The notes under the pieces are model-generated. The model was not told the DNA's origin and did no database searches. It was given only the letters and a program-made list of their open reading frames with translations. 64,000 nucleotides of DNA, taken from assembly GCF_031851795.1 (NCBI RefSeq), contig NZ_CP134696.1, forward strand, positions 5,208,001 to 5,272,000, in the 5' to 3' direction. Source of the stretch: Pontibacter sp. G13. Lineage in GTDB: Bacteria > Bacteroidota > Bacteroidia > J057. The position numbers and the translations under genes are program-made. Below are positions 8,162-16,499 of this stretch, piece after piece (position 1 is the first letter of the stretch; every line of letters starts with the position of its first letter).

Positions 8162-9799
8162 CTATTCTCGAACTAAGACAGTTTCGCCAAATTGGGCACG
8201 GCCAAATTTCCCAGTATTTGCCTGTGATCCGTAGAGGATCAGCTCTCCCATTCCTACCTGATAGACTGGACCTGGGCAGACCAAGACTTCTTTGGGAACT
8301 ATGTCAAAATATTCCTTATTCATCGTGCCATCTGGACTAATCTTAACTACCACAGGCACTGCTTCCTTCCAGTTTTTCAAGACGTGGATATCTTGAGGGT
8401 TGGATACTTCAGCATTCTTGAGGTTGTCATTGTATAGCAAATAGGTTTGGTCCTGCTCCGTAGCGATTAAGAATGATTGGTGCACGGTAGGGGCATGGAA
8501 GCGTCCTTTCCAGAATTTAGCGCCGAAATTCACTCCAGAATTGTCTTCAAGTTTCCCATAGGGAAGCCAATAATTTTTTCGAGTCTCTTGCATTTTGGGA
8601 ATGGCATTCAACCATTCGATCTCCCCTTCGGGATTGATGCTGACAGCGATGATTGGACCAGACCGATAAGTCGCTGGAAAGGCTAAGTACAGGAAAATAC
8701 TGAATGTGGAAGAGCTCTCTGCAAACATCAAAACTCCCCCATCAGGACGTGGAATGATCGCCTTTGGGATAAAGCTATTGGGGGCTATTTCAGTTTTTGC
8801 GATTTTTTGGGCATGGACAAGAGGAGATGCGAATTTGGCACCGAACTTCTGCTTTTTCTGGACAATAATTTCATCTAGGTATTTGTCAATTCGAATGAAA
8901 TAGGAACCATCGATCTTGAGTTTTTCCTGATCGCCATACACAGAATAAAATCCAGCCCCAATCAGGTTTCCTTGACCATCTAACCCCAGTTTTAGCGTAG
9001 TTGCATCCAATGGGCCCAAGTCTACCTCAGTTGTTCGCTTTTTGAATTTGGTACTGGGATCCCATTGATAGAATTTGAATTTCCGAGTCAGCCCGAAGGA
9101 GGAATGTTGAATAGCCATATACCCCCCTCCATCATTTTTTAAGATGACATCGGCAACTTTGGAATATTCTTCCAAATCTCTCTGCCCCAAATCTTCTGAA
9201 AATTCTTGGATCACAGAAAGATCCGACTGCACCAAGGTCATTTGAAGTCTCCATGACCTATTATCATTAGGATGAACACCAGAATGCCAGAGCAATACTT
9301 TGGACTGATCCTCAGACAATTTGAAACCGAATGTTCCTCTGAGATTATTGTACTTATAGGGAATGTGCATGACCCGTTTGCCTGCTCCTTGCATTCGGCC
9401 GCTTTTGTCTAGCGTGTATCCATAGAAATCCCACGCCTCGTTTTGTTTATCCCGAACAGCAGTAAACAGAACCAACTTGCCGTCCATAAGGAAGATATCT
9501 CCAGGCTTGGAAGCGTTTCCGTTCATTTGGGGCAATTGGATTTCTTCGGAACTCATAAGCTTGAGTTCCGGGCCATCGAAATAAGAAATATAGAATTTTT
9601 TTTTGCCTCTGGTGGTCAAAGCATAGTGCCCGGTCTGGGTCTGACCAATGACCTTGATTACTTGGTTGGAAGCGGGCGTTTCGGCTCCCCAATTGATTGC
9701 TGCAAGCTGGCCAAATGAGTGATTGGGCACTGCCACCAGAATCATACACAGCATCGAAAAGATACGTATAAGGAATTTTAGAGAAGTAAAGTGATTCAT
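8162..9799 (-). CDS. Secreted protein of a tandem paralogue family, member 1 (function unknown)
   Basis: The 545-residue protein has a clear Sec signal peptide ending near NHSFGQ. The mature protein starts LAAINWGAE, the hallmark start of this family, and ends in a conserved YQVGMGEL...FGETVLVRE block. Between them are repeated short strands with turns such as DGQGNLIGAGFYS and NPEGEIEW, suggesting an all-beta, propeller-like fold. It has no T9SS sorting domain and no lipobox. It is the most divergent of the four in the 150-250 region. ATG 9799 is chosen over the TTG at 9802 because it matches the starts of members 2 and 3. I do not recognise a function. Confidence 0.88.
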   Translation of the reverse strand: MNHFTSLKFLIRIFSMLCMILVAVPNHSFGQLAAINWGAETPASNQVIKVIGQTQTGHYALTTRGKKKFYISYFDGPELKLMSSEEIQLPQMNGNASKPGDIFLMDGKLVLFTAVRDKQNEAWDFYGYTLDKSGRMQGAGKRVMHIPYKYNNLRGTFGFKLSEDQSKVLLWHSGVHPNDNRSWRLQMTLVQSDLSVIQEFSEDLGQRDLEEYSKVADVILKNDGGGYMAIQHSSFGLTRKFKFYQWDPSTKFKKRTTEVDLGPLDATTLKLGLDGQGNLIGAGFYSVYGDQEKLKIDGSYFIRIDKYLDEIIVQKKQKFGAKFASPLVHAQKIAKTEIAPNSFIPKAIIPRPDGGVLMFAESSSTFSIFLYLAFPATYRSGPIIAVSINPEGEIEWLNAIPKMQETRKNYWLPYGKLEDNSGVNFGAKFWKGRFHAPTVHQSFLIATEQDQTYLLYNDNLKNAEVSNPQDIHVLKNWKEAVPVVVKISPDGTMNKEYFDIVPKEVLVCPGPVYQVGMGELILYGSQANTGKFGRAQFGETVLVRE

Positions 9800-9840
9800 C
9801 AAAATGAGGTTACTGTAAACTTGCTAACTAAGCAACCCAT
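9799..9840 (-). promoter_or_regulatory. Putative 13-codon leader ORF overlapping the start of member 1
   Basis: ATG 9840 opens a reading frame of 13 codons (MGCLVSKFTVTSF) whose TGA overlaps the main ATG by one base (TGATG). Member 3 has the same arrangement with the same length and a related peptide. The block GTAACCTCAT lies within it. Translation is not demonstrated. Confidence 0.35.
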
Positions 9841-9939
9841 GATGAAATCACGATCTACAATGACGAGATCCCTCGCTTGAAGGCAGAAACTGGTAGCATT
9901 CATGGTGGTACTTAGAAACGTATTGAGTATGATTGGTCG

Positions 9940-9947
9940 CAAATATA
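9940..9947 (-). promoter_or_regulatory. Candidate -7 promoter element of member 1
   Basis: TATATTTG on the minus strand matches the Bacteroidota -7 consensus TAnnTTTG, about 140 bases before the start. The surroundings align with those of member 3 (AATGTTCA upstream and ACCAA downstream in both). No convincing -33 TTTG is visible. Confidence 0.45.
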
Positions 9948-10100
9948 AAATATTATTATTTCCTGAACATTCGGATTTCGATTTTGTTCATCAATATCTT
10001 TTCCGAGGGGTTTTTGCTCCAATCCATAGCCTCATCCAGCTTGAGCATTGAGATAACTTTGAACTCCTGCGAATTAGGAAATTGGGCCGTAGTTCTGAAT

Positions 10101-10189
10101 AATCAAAAAGGCCAGCTTTCCCAGAAAGCTGACCTTTAGACAATTGGATGAGCAATCGTCAGAACCGATATCTGTTCAGGTGTCTATTC
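10101..10189 (-). repeat. 89-bp exact repeat, copy a (3' end and terminator of member 2)
   Basis: Identical base for base to 12194-12282. It spans the last codons, the stop, the 3' untranslated stretch and the terminator hairpin, and identity ends abruptly on both sides. Confidence 0.95.
10105..10137 (-). terminator. Rho-independent terminator of member 2
   Basis: A 14-bp stem (AAAGGTCAGCTTTC with GAAAGCTGGCCTTT, one G-U) and a three-base loop, ending in a run of U on the minus strand. Confidence 0.88.
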
Positions 10190-11836
10190 TCGCGCAAATA
10201 CCGTCTCCCCGAAGAATGCGATCCCGAACTTGTCAGTTTTGCGTTTTGAACCGTAGATGATCACCTCGCCATATCCGACTTGATGAGTCACGCCGGGACG
10301 TAAGACCACTTGCTCCTTGTCCCGATCGAAATTCTCCTTGATCATGCTACCATCCGGCCGGATCTCTATGACAACGGGTACAACTCCGATCTGCCCAATG
10401 AGGGGCTTGGTATCGCGATAGTGTTGGGTGTCTAGGTTTTTGGGGTTGTCGTTGAAAAGGAGGTAAATCTGGTCTTCCTCCATGCCCACCACGTAGGAAT
10501 GGTAGACAGTAGGGTCTTTGGACACGCGAATCCAATATGAAAATCCAAAATTTAGTTCTGTGCCCAATAGCAGGACGCCCAAATCTATCTGCAGCTCGGT
10601 GGAATTCTGCAACTTGGGAATAGATTTCACCCATTCGATGGTCCCGTCTGGATTGACATTGGAAATGATGATCGGACCATAGTAGTGATCGACTGTAGCC
10701 ACTCCGATTGCCTGATTATCGACAGCCCAATACATTTCTGCCAACATGATCGCGCCACCGTCAGCACGGGGAATTATCTCCTTGGGATAGAAACGGTTGG
10801 GGACGAGTTTGCCTTGTTCGGCCTTTTTCTCCTTCAAAATTGTTCCTGCGAATTCCTTCCCGAATTCGGCGGTAGTTTGCGTCAAGACCTCTCCGGTAAA
10901 TTTATCGATTCGGATGAAATAGGTTCCCGCAATTCCTTCGTATCCGACGATTCCGCCCCGACTCCATTGTGAATAGAATCCCGATCCGCTTACATGACCC
11001 TCGGCATCGGAAGTCAGGACGATGGAGGTCGCTCGTAGATCCCCCAGATCGATATTGATTTCGCGCCGCTGAAACCCATTGCTTGGCTCGTATTGGTAAA
11101 TGTGAAATTCGGTGGTGATCCAGATGCCATCGACCAAGCGATGCTGTTGAGTTGCCAAGTACACACCGCCACCTTGCTCCACATAAAAATCAGAAATAGA
11201 CACGCGATCACCGGCTTCTTTCAGGTTGATACGCTCAGAAAATTCCTTGATTACCGACAAGTCAGAGCCAATGAGCTTCATATTTACCACCCATTGCTTT
11301 TCTCCGTTTTTCTGCTTCGAAGAGTGCCAAATCAATACCTTGGATTGGTCCCCACTCAGCGTAAAATCAAAATCTCCAGACAGGGTGCGCTTTTGATAGG
11401 GCGTATGGAGGATATGTTTGGCTTCGCTTTGGATGCGGCCCTCCTTGTCGAGGAAATAGCCATAGAAGTCCCAAGCTCGGTTGCGTTTATCTTGAACTGC
11501 GGTAAACATGACCAATTTTCCATCCAAATAGAAGATATTGCCCAGTTCAGATTCAAGCCCATTCATGAGCGGGAATTCTAGCTCATGGGAGGTCCGTAGT
11601 TCAGATTGCGGCCCATCGTAGTAATCTATGTAGAATTTTTTGCGCTTGTACGTCAAGGCGTAATGTCCCGTCAGTGTGTGGCCAATGACCTTGAGGACTT
11701 GATTTTTTGAGGCAATTTCTGCGCCCCAGTTGATTTCGGCGAGCTGCCCGAGAGAAACGGTTGGCAGCGTCATGATCACCAACAGTAGCAAAGCACTGAT
11801 TCGACTAAGCCAGGTAGGGGTAGTGGAGTTGTTCAT
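10184..11836 (-). CDS. Secreted paralogue family, member 2 (function unknown)
   Basis: A 550-residue protein with a signal peptide ending near TVSLGQ and the family start LAEINWGAE. It is collinear with member 3 (12277) over its whole length, and by eye well over half of residues are shared. Both carry the VIGHTxTGHYAL block, the KAEKGKLVPNxFYPKEI-type block and the C-terminal GYGEVIIYGS...FGETVxARE block. ATG 11836 corresponds to the starts of members 1 and 3. An upstream in-frame ATG at 11875 would add 13 residues; that segment aligns with the separate leader ORFs of the others. Secretion is likely but the role is unknown. Confidence 0.88.
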   Translation of the reverse strand: MNNSTTPTWLSRISALLLLVIMTLPTVSLGQLAEINWGAEIASKNQVLKVIGHTLTGHYALTYKRKKFYIDYYDGPQSELRTSHELEFPLMNGLESELGNIFYLDGKLVMFTAVQDKRNRAWDFYGYFLDKEGRIQSEAKHILHTPYQKRTLSGDFDFTLSGDQSKVLIWHSSKQKNGEKQWVVNMKLIGSDLSVIKEFSERINLKEAGDRVSISDFYVEQGGGVYLATQQHRLVDGIWITTEFHIYQYEPSNGFQRREINIDLGDLRATSIVLTSDAEGHVSGSGFYSQWSRGGIVGYEGIAGTYFIRIDKFTGEVLTQTTAEFGKEFAGTILKEKKAEQGKLVPNRFYPKEIIPRADGGAIMLAEMYWAVDNQAIGVATVDHYYGPIIISNVNPDGTIEWVKSIPKLQNSTELQIDLGVLLLGTELNFGFSYWIRVSKDPTVYHSYVVGMEEDQIYLLFNDNPKNLDTQHYRDTKPLIGQIGVVPVVIEIRPDGSMIKENFDRDKEQVVLRPGVTHQVGYGEVIIYGSKRKTDKFGIAFFGETVFARE

Positions 11837-11875
11837 CAAGATGACGTTACAGGTGATGGTCAAATGATTTGCCAT

Positions 11876-12193
11876 GAAACACCTCCTCTTCTTCGAAAAG
11901 TACGCTCCTTCAGGAAGAAAGAATGCGGGGTTATTTCATGGCGATGCTCGAATACGCTTTTTGGCGCATCGGTTCTTGGTGGTGATTTGACCGCAATTAC
12001 GGCAATTATTCCTAGGGGTTAGGAATATTCATGCTTGTCCATCTATTTGTTATTCCGAACCCCAAAAGGAGTATGGCCCAACCGGATATTACTCCACAGA
12101 CCTGTACCGTGAGGTTCTTGAATTCCTCGAGTTCCTCCCCAACGCCCGATGGTTGTCCGTACGGGAAAGTGCTGACCTCCCATCTCTATTCCC
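11876..12193. other. Intergenic region upstream of member 2
   Basis: No gene seen. It contains the palindrome ATTCCTA-GGGGT-TAGGAAT at 12008-12026 and a CATGGCGATGC stretch near 11938 that aligns with CATGGTGGTAC (9901) and CATGGTAGTGC (14034) upstream of members 1 and 3. The TATATTT promoter motif of those two is not found here. Confidence 0.5.
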
Positions 12194-12282
12194 AATCAAA
12201 AAGGCCAGCTTTCCCAGAAAGCTGACCTTTAGACAATTGGATGAGCAATCGTCAGAACCGATATCTGTTCAGGTGTCTATTC
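12194..12282 (-). repeat. 89-bp exact repeat, copy b (3' end and terminator of member 3)
   Basis: Identical to 10101-10189, although the adjoining coding sequences of the two genes differ at many synonymous sites. Confidence 0.95.
12198..12230 (-). terminator. Rho-independent terminator of member 3
   Basis: Same hairpin as at 10105-10137, with its U run toward 12198. Confidence 0.88.
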
Positions 12283-13932
12283 GCGTGCAAGCACCGTCTC
12301 TCCGAAGTATGCTACTCCAAATTTGTCAGCCTTACGGCGCGATCCATAGATGATCACCTCGCCATAGCCAACCTGATAAGCAACCCCAGGACGCAACACT
12401 ACTTGCTGCTTGTCTCTGTCAAAATTGTCCTTGACCATGCCTCCATCGGGGCCAATTTCCACTACAACAGGAACGACTCCATTGCGGTCCTGCAAAGGTT
12501 TGGTATCCCGAAAATGCTGGATATTGATGTTTTTGAGGTTGTCATTGTACATCAGGTAGATTTTGTCTGTTTCCATACCCACCATGAAGGAGTGGTAAAC
12601 CGTCGGGTCTTTGGAAAGTCGAATCCAGAAGGAAAATCCAAAACTCAGACCCGCTCCGGGAAAGAAGGCTCCTATATTCAGACGTGGTTCAACAGAAGTC
12701 TGCATTTTGGGAATGGACTTCACCCATTCGATGGTCCCGTCCGGATTGACATTGGCGACGATGATCGGCCCGTAATTATGCGCGATAGTAGCCATCAATC
12801 CATTATTGGAGGTGACTTCAGCAATGTACATTTCGGCAAACATGACTGCGCCGCCATCTGCGCGAGGAACAATTTCCTTGGGGTAGAAATAGTTAGGGAC
12901 GAGCTTCCCTTTTTCAGCTTTTTTCGCCTTCAAGATTGTGCCTGCGAATTCAGAACCGAACTCGGAGGTGTTTTTCGTCAAGACCTTTCCCGAAAACTTA
13001 TCGATGCGAATAAAGTAGGTTCCTGCAATACCATCGTATCCTCCGATACCACCACGGCTTTTGCGAGAATAAAAACCAGATCCGATCAGATTGCCCGTTT
13101 CGTCTGCGCTGAGAACGACTGAGGTCGCCCGGAGTTCACCAAAGTCGATGTGGATTTCGCGCTTTTGGAATCCGTTGCTAGGCTCATATTGATAAATGTT
13201 GAATTCCGTAGTGGTCCAAATCCCTTTCACCAGGCGACGTTGCTGTGCGGCCATGTATACTCCACCTCCGTCTTCTACGAAGAAGTCAGAGATTGCTACA
13301 CGGTCCTTAGCCTCTTTCATATTGATTTGTTCGGAGAACTCTTTGATCACGGATAGGTCAGCGCCTACCAGCTTCATATTGACGACCCACTGCTTCTCCG
13401 CATTTTTATGTCTAGCGGAGTGCCATATCAATACCTTAGATCGGTCTCTGCTCAGCGTGAAATTAAAGTCTCCCGACAAGGATCTCTTCTGGTAAGGTGC
13501 ATGGAGTAGGTGCTTCCCTTCACTTTGAATTCGGCCTTGGTTGTCTAGCGTGTATCCATAGAAATCCCAGGTCTTGTTGCGTTTGTCCTGTACAGCGGTA
13601 AACAGAATCAACTCACCGTCCATGAGGAAGATGTTGGCCAATTCGGACTCGATCCCCTTCATTTTTGGGAACTCGATCTCACGAGATGTTTTGAGTTGGG
13701 ATTGAGGACCGTCGTAGTACTCCACAAAAAACTTCTTGCGCTTGTAAGCCAAGGCATAGTGTCCGGTCTGGGTGTGACCAATGACTTTGAGGATTTGGTT
13801 ATCGGAGGGAATTTCAGCCCCCCAGTTGATTTCGGCAAGCTGACCAAAAGAGGCGGCGGGCATCAAGAAAAGAGCCATTAGCATCAGGGTGCTGATCCGC
13901 CTTGCCCAAAGAAGGGAGGAAAAAGGGTTCAT
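12277..13932 (-). CDS. Secreted paralogue family, member 3 (function unknown)
   Basis: A 551-residue protein with a signal peptide ending near PAASFGQ and the family start LAEINWGAE. Shared blocks are KFFVEYYDGPQSQL, DKRNKTWDFYGYTLD, KVLIWHSARHKNAEKQW, a glycine-rich SGFYSRKSRGGIGGYDGIAG stretch, FIRIDKFSGKV, YPKEIVPRADGGAVM and the GETVLARE end. ATG 13932 or the adjacent ATG 13935 is the start. An in-frame ATG at 13980 would put 16 extra residues before the signal peptide and is disfavoured. Its 3' flank is identical to that of member 2, indicating recent recombination between the two. Confidence 0.88.
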   Translation of the reverse strand: MNPFSSLLWARRISTLMLMALFLMPAASFGQLAEINWGAEIPSDNQILKVIGHTQTGHYALAYKRKKFFVEYYDGPQSQLKTSREIEFPKMKGIESELANIFLMDGELILFTAVQDKRNKTWDFYGYTLDNQGRIQSEGKHLLHAPYQKRSLSGDFNFTLSRDRSKVLIWHSARHKNAEKQWVVNMKLVGADLSVIKEFSEQINMKEAKDRVAISDFFVEDGGGVYMAAQQRRLVKGIWTTTEFNIYQYEPSNGFQKREIHIDFGELRATSVVLSADETGNLIGSGFYSRKSRGGIGGYDGIAGTYFIRIDKFSGKVLTKNTSEFGSEFAGTILKAKKAEKGKLVPNYFYPKEIVPRADGGAVMFAEMYIAEVTSNNGLMATIAHNYGPIIVANVNPDGTIEWVKSIPKMQTSVEPRLNIGAFFPGAGLSFGFSFWIRLSKDPTVYHSFMVGMETDKIYLMYNDNLKNINIQHFRDTKPLQDRNGVVPVVVEIGPDGGMVKDNFDRDKQQVVLRPGVAYQVGYGEVIIYGSRRKADKFGVAYFGETVLARE

Positions 13933-13973
13933 CATGATGAGGTTACATTGATTGTACTCAATAAGCCCACCAT
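13932..13973 (-). promoter_or_regulatory. Putative 13-codon leader ORF overlapping the start of member 3
   Basis: ATG 13973 opens MVGLLSTINVTSS, then TGA overlaps the main ATG 13932 by one base. Length, stop overlap and the C-terminal VTS match the leader of member 1. Confidence 0.35.
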
Positions 13974-14070
13974 GAATCATCTACGCTCCATAGGATAGCA
14001 TATACCCAAAAAGGGTAGGAAGATATGTAATTCATGGTAGTGCTTAAATGCGCGTTATTGCATTTGGTTG

Positions 14071-14078
14071 TAAATATA
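14071..14078 (-). promoter_or_regulatory. Candidate -7 promoter element of member 3
   Basis: TATATTTA, one base from the TAnnTTTG consensus, about 140 bases before the start, in a context aligned with the member 1 promoter. The rest of the region to 14325 shows no gene. Confidence 0.35.
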
Positions 14079-14325
14079 GGATTTTGTCCGTTTATGAACA
14101 TTTTATTTTCACATTCTATAAATATTTAAGTGTTTTCCACCGATTCATTTTTGAGATTCGAAATCTGCTTGGCCGCTGCGAATATGTTGATTCAGCGCCT
14201 CCCAAATAATTCACTGCACATGCAAGTACTTGAGGAAAGGTTGATTCTGATTCATTTACCTGCCGCAAATCACTGATGGCCATCCGGGCATGAGATGGCT
14301 GGCCTCCCCAGTCTTATCACCCATG

Positions 14326-14356
14326 AAAAAGGCCAGCTCTCTGGGAAAGCTGGCCT
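14326..14356 (-). terminator. Rho-independent terminator of member 4
   Basis: AGGCCAGCT and AGCTGGCCT form a 9-bp stem followed by U residues on the minus strand. It resembles, but is not identical to, the terminators of members 2 and 3. Confidence 0.85.
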
Positions 14357-14374
14357 ATTAAGGATGGTGGAAAT

Positions 14375-16024
14375 TTATTCTCTGGCCATGGCAGTCTCGC
14401 CAAATAGCACGCGTCCGAATTTGTCTTTCCGCTTTCGGTTACCGAAAATGATCGTTTCCCCATATCCTACCTGATAGGAAATTAGGGGCCGCAGTACGAC
14501 CTCTTGACGAGCTCGATCGAAATTCTCCCGAGTCATATTTCCTTCGCTGTCAATACGCACGATGACAGGAATCGCACCTTTACGGTAATTGAGGATCTTG
14601 GTATCCTTGAAGTGGCTGATGCTGAGGTTTTTGGGGTTGTCATTGTACATGAGGTAAATTTGGTCCCGTTCCATTCCTACCAGAAAAGAATGATACTGTG
14701 AGGGAAACTTCGCCTTGGCTTGCCAATGTTTTAGGCCGAAATCTCGGTAAATGAATCCCCAAAATCTGGTAGTACCAGAGCCGATATGGGCTGATTGGTG
14801 CTTGGCAATAGATCTTGCCCATTCGATTTCGCCGTCAGGACCAAAACTAGTGACCAGAATAGGTCCATAGTGAGCCTTGTACGTCCACGTGTTGTTCTGC
14901 TGGTCATAATGAGAGGAGATATAACGCATCTCAGCCATTGTGATCATTCCTCCATCTGATCGCGGAATGAGAGAGCGAGGATAGAAGTAGCTGGGAATCA
15001 ATCTGCCCTTTGCCGCCTTTTTCTCCTTGATGATCTGGGCAATCAATTCTGTCTCAAAATGAGCAAGGGTCTTGGTGGTGACTTCACCTGTGAATTTGTC
15101 GATCCGCACAAAATAGGTTCCTGCGATTCCTCCGCGACTAGTTAGAAAGCCTTCTGTGTATTCCATGAAATAGCCTGTACCGATGAGATTACCCGATGGA
15201 TCTCCTGCCAATGAAATACTGGTTGCACTTTGATCATTCAGATCGATCCCGATTTCCTTGCGTTGGAACTCATTGGAAGGCTCGAATTGAAATAGATTGA
15301 ACGTGTTTTTTTTCGGTCCATTGGACATGTTGGCCAGCCCTTCCAGGACCAAATAGATCCCTCCTCCATTTTCCAGATAGGTGTCGCCAATGCCGATGGT
15401 TTTCTTTGGTTCCTTGAGAGGTAGGATTTCCTGAAACTGCTTGATGATGGATAGATCAGTGCCAAGCAGCGTCATGTCCAATTGCCATTTGAGCCTTTTC
15501 TTCGCCTCTTTTCCGGAATGCCAAACCAAGATTTTGGAACGGTCGGGACTGAGCTCAAATCCAAATTCTCCGAAATTACCTCTGCCCTCATATTCAAACT
15601 CCATGACAGGGATGCCCTCATCTTTGAACCGACCTTGTTTGTCGAGGAGATACCCATAGAATGTACAGGTTTTGAGAAAGGGATTGTCTGCTGCCAAAAA
15701 CATGACGAGCTCACCGTCTAAGTAGAAAACATCTATCAGTCCTGAGGTAACTCGGCCAAATTTCGGAAACTTGATGGTTTCTGAGGATTTCAAGACCATA
15801 TCTGGTCCATCATAGTATTCGATGAACATCTTTCCCGAATTCACGGCCAAAGCATAATGGCCCGTCTCGGTGCTTCCGATGATTTTGACGATGCGGTTTT
15901 TGGAGGGAATTTCTTCCCCCCATTGAATATCTGCCAGTTGGGTAAAGCCATTCATGGGAATGAGAATGGCCGCAATGATCAGGCCTCGGACGAATACCTG
16001 TTGAAACAGCTGAATTGCATTCAT
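14375..16024 (-). CDS. Secreted paralogue family, member 4 (function unknown)
   Basis: A 549-residue protein with a signal peptide ending near MNGFTQ. The mature start is LADIQWGEEIPS and the C-terminus YQVGYGETIIFGN...FGETAMARE. It keeps the family order of blocks (IIGSTETGHYAL, KMFIEYYDGPD, FYGYLLDKQGR, FVRIDKFTGEV, FYPRSLIPRSDGG, YGPILVTSFGPDGEIEW) but is clearly more diverged than members 2 and 3 from each other. No T9SS tail or lipobox is seen. It is first in transcriptional order of the cluster, yet each gene has its own terminator, so they are probably separate units. Confidence 0.88.
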   Translation of the reverse strand: MNAIQLFQQVFVRGLIIAAILIPMNGFTQLADIQWGEEIPSKNRIVKIIGSTETGHYALAVNSGKMFIEYYDGPDMVLKSSETIKFPKFGRVTSGLIDVFYLDGELVMFLAADNPFLKTCTFYGYLLDKQGRFKDEGIPVMEFEYEGRGNFGEFGFELSPDRSKILVWHSGKEAKKRLKWQLDMTLLGTDLSIIKQFQEILPLKEPKKTIGIGDTYLENGGGIYLVLEGLANMSNGPKKNTFNLFQFEPSNEFQRKEIGIDLNDQSATSISLAGDPSGNLIGTGYFMEYTEGFLTSRGGIAGTYFVRIDKFTGEVTTKTLAHFETELIAQIIKEKKAAKGRLIPSYFYPRSLIPRSDGGMITMAEMRYISSHYDQQNNTWTYKAHYGPILVTSFGPDGEIEWARSIAKHQSAHIGSGTTRFWGFIYRDFGLKHWQAKAKFPSQYHSFLVGMERDQIYLMYNDNPKNLSISHFKDTKILNYRKGAIPVIVRIDSEGNMTRENFDRARQEVVLRPLISYQVGYGETIIFGNRKRKDKFGRVLFGETAMARE

Positions 16025-16059
16025 GGATTGTTGAGGTTAATGTGAATGGTCGCACACAT
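16021..16059 (-). promoter_or_regulatory. Putative 12-codon leader ORF overlapping the start of member 4
   Basis: ATG 16059 opens MCATIHINLNNP and a TGA that overlaps the main start as ATGA. It contains TAACCTCA, as do the leaders of members 1 and 3. Confidence 0.3.
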
Positions 16060-16499
16060 CCACCTTCCTCATTTCCGGAGGGTACTGAAATCATGTATGG
16101 AAGGGGTTGTGCCGAAGTAAAGCCGAAAGTATGAAATATTTCCTGTTTGTTCGAGATAAAAGCCTATCCCTTTTATTGGAAATAATGGGAGGATAAATAA
16201 ATGGAAAGCAGTAGAAGTACCCATTCCTCTTCAGGGTACAGCAAAGTGGGGCTCACAAAAAGCACTCGGGAAAAGCGGATGATTGATGCCCCAAAAGGGG
16301 AACAGTTGTCCAAGAATGCCCCTATCGATCATATGTCAGGTGATCGTACCCAAATGTGGCCCTGCTTGGCCGAGATCTCGGGTATTATTGTTGAACGACC
16401 GGATCGGATGAAATCGTCGATGTTGGAGTCCCGAGATGTTGGGGAACAGGGAGACGTGGATTCAAGTTTTCGGCAGAAATCATTTGCAATAGTACTCCG
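16060..16499. other. Divergent intergenic region between member 4 and the glycosidase gene
   Basis: It must hold promoters for both directions. A 100-codon plus-strand open frame (16201-16503) has its stop overlapping the next ATG, but its composition is not protein-like. I see no clear -7/-33 pair. Confidence 0.4.
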
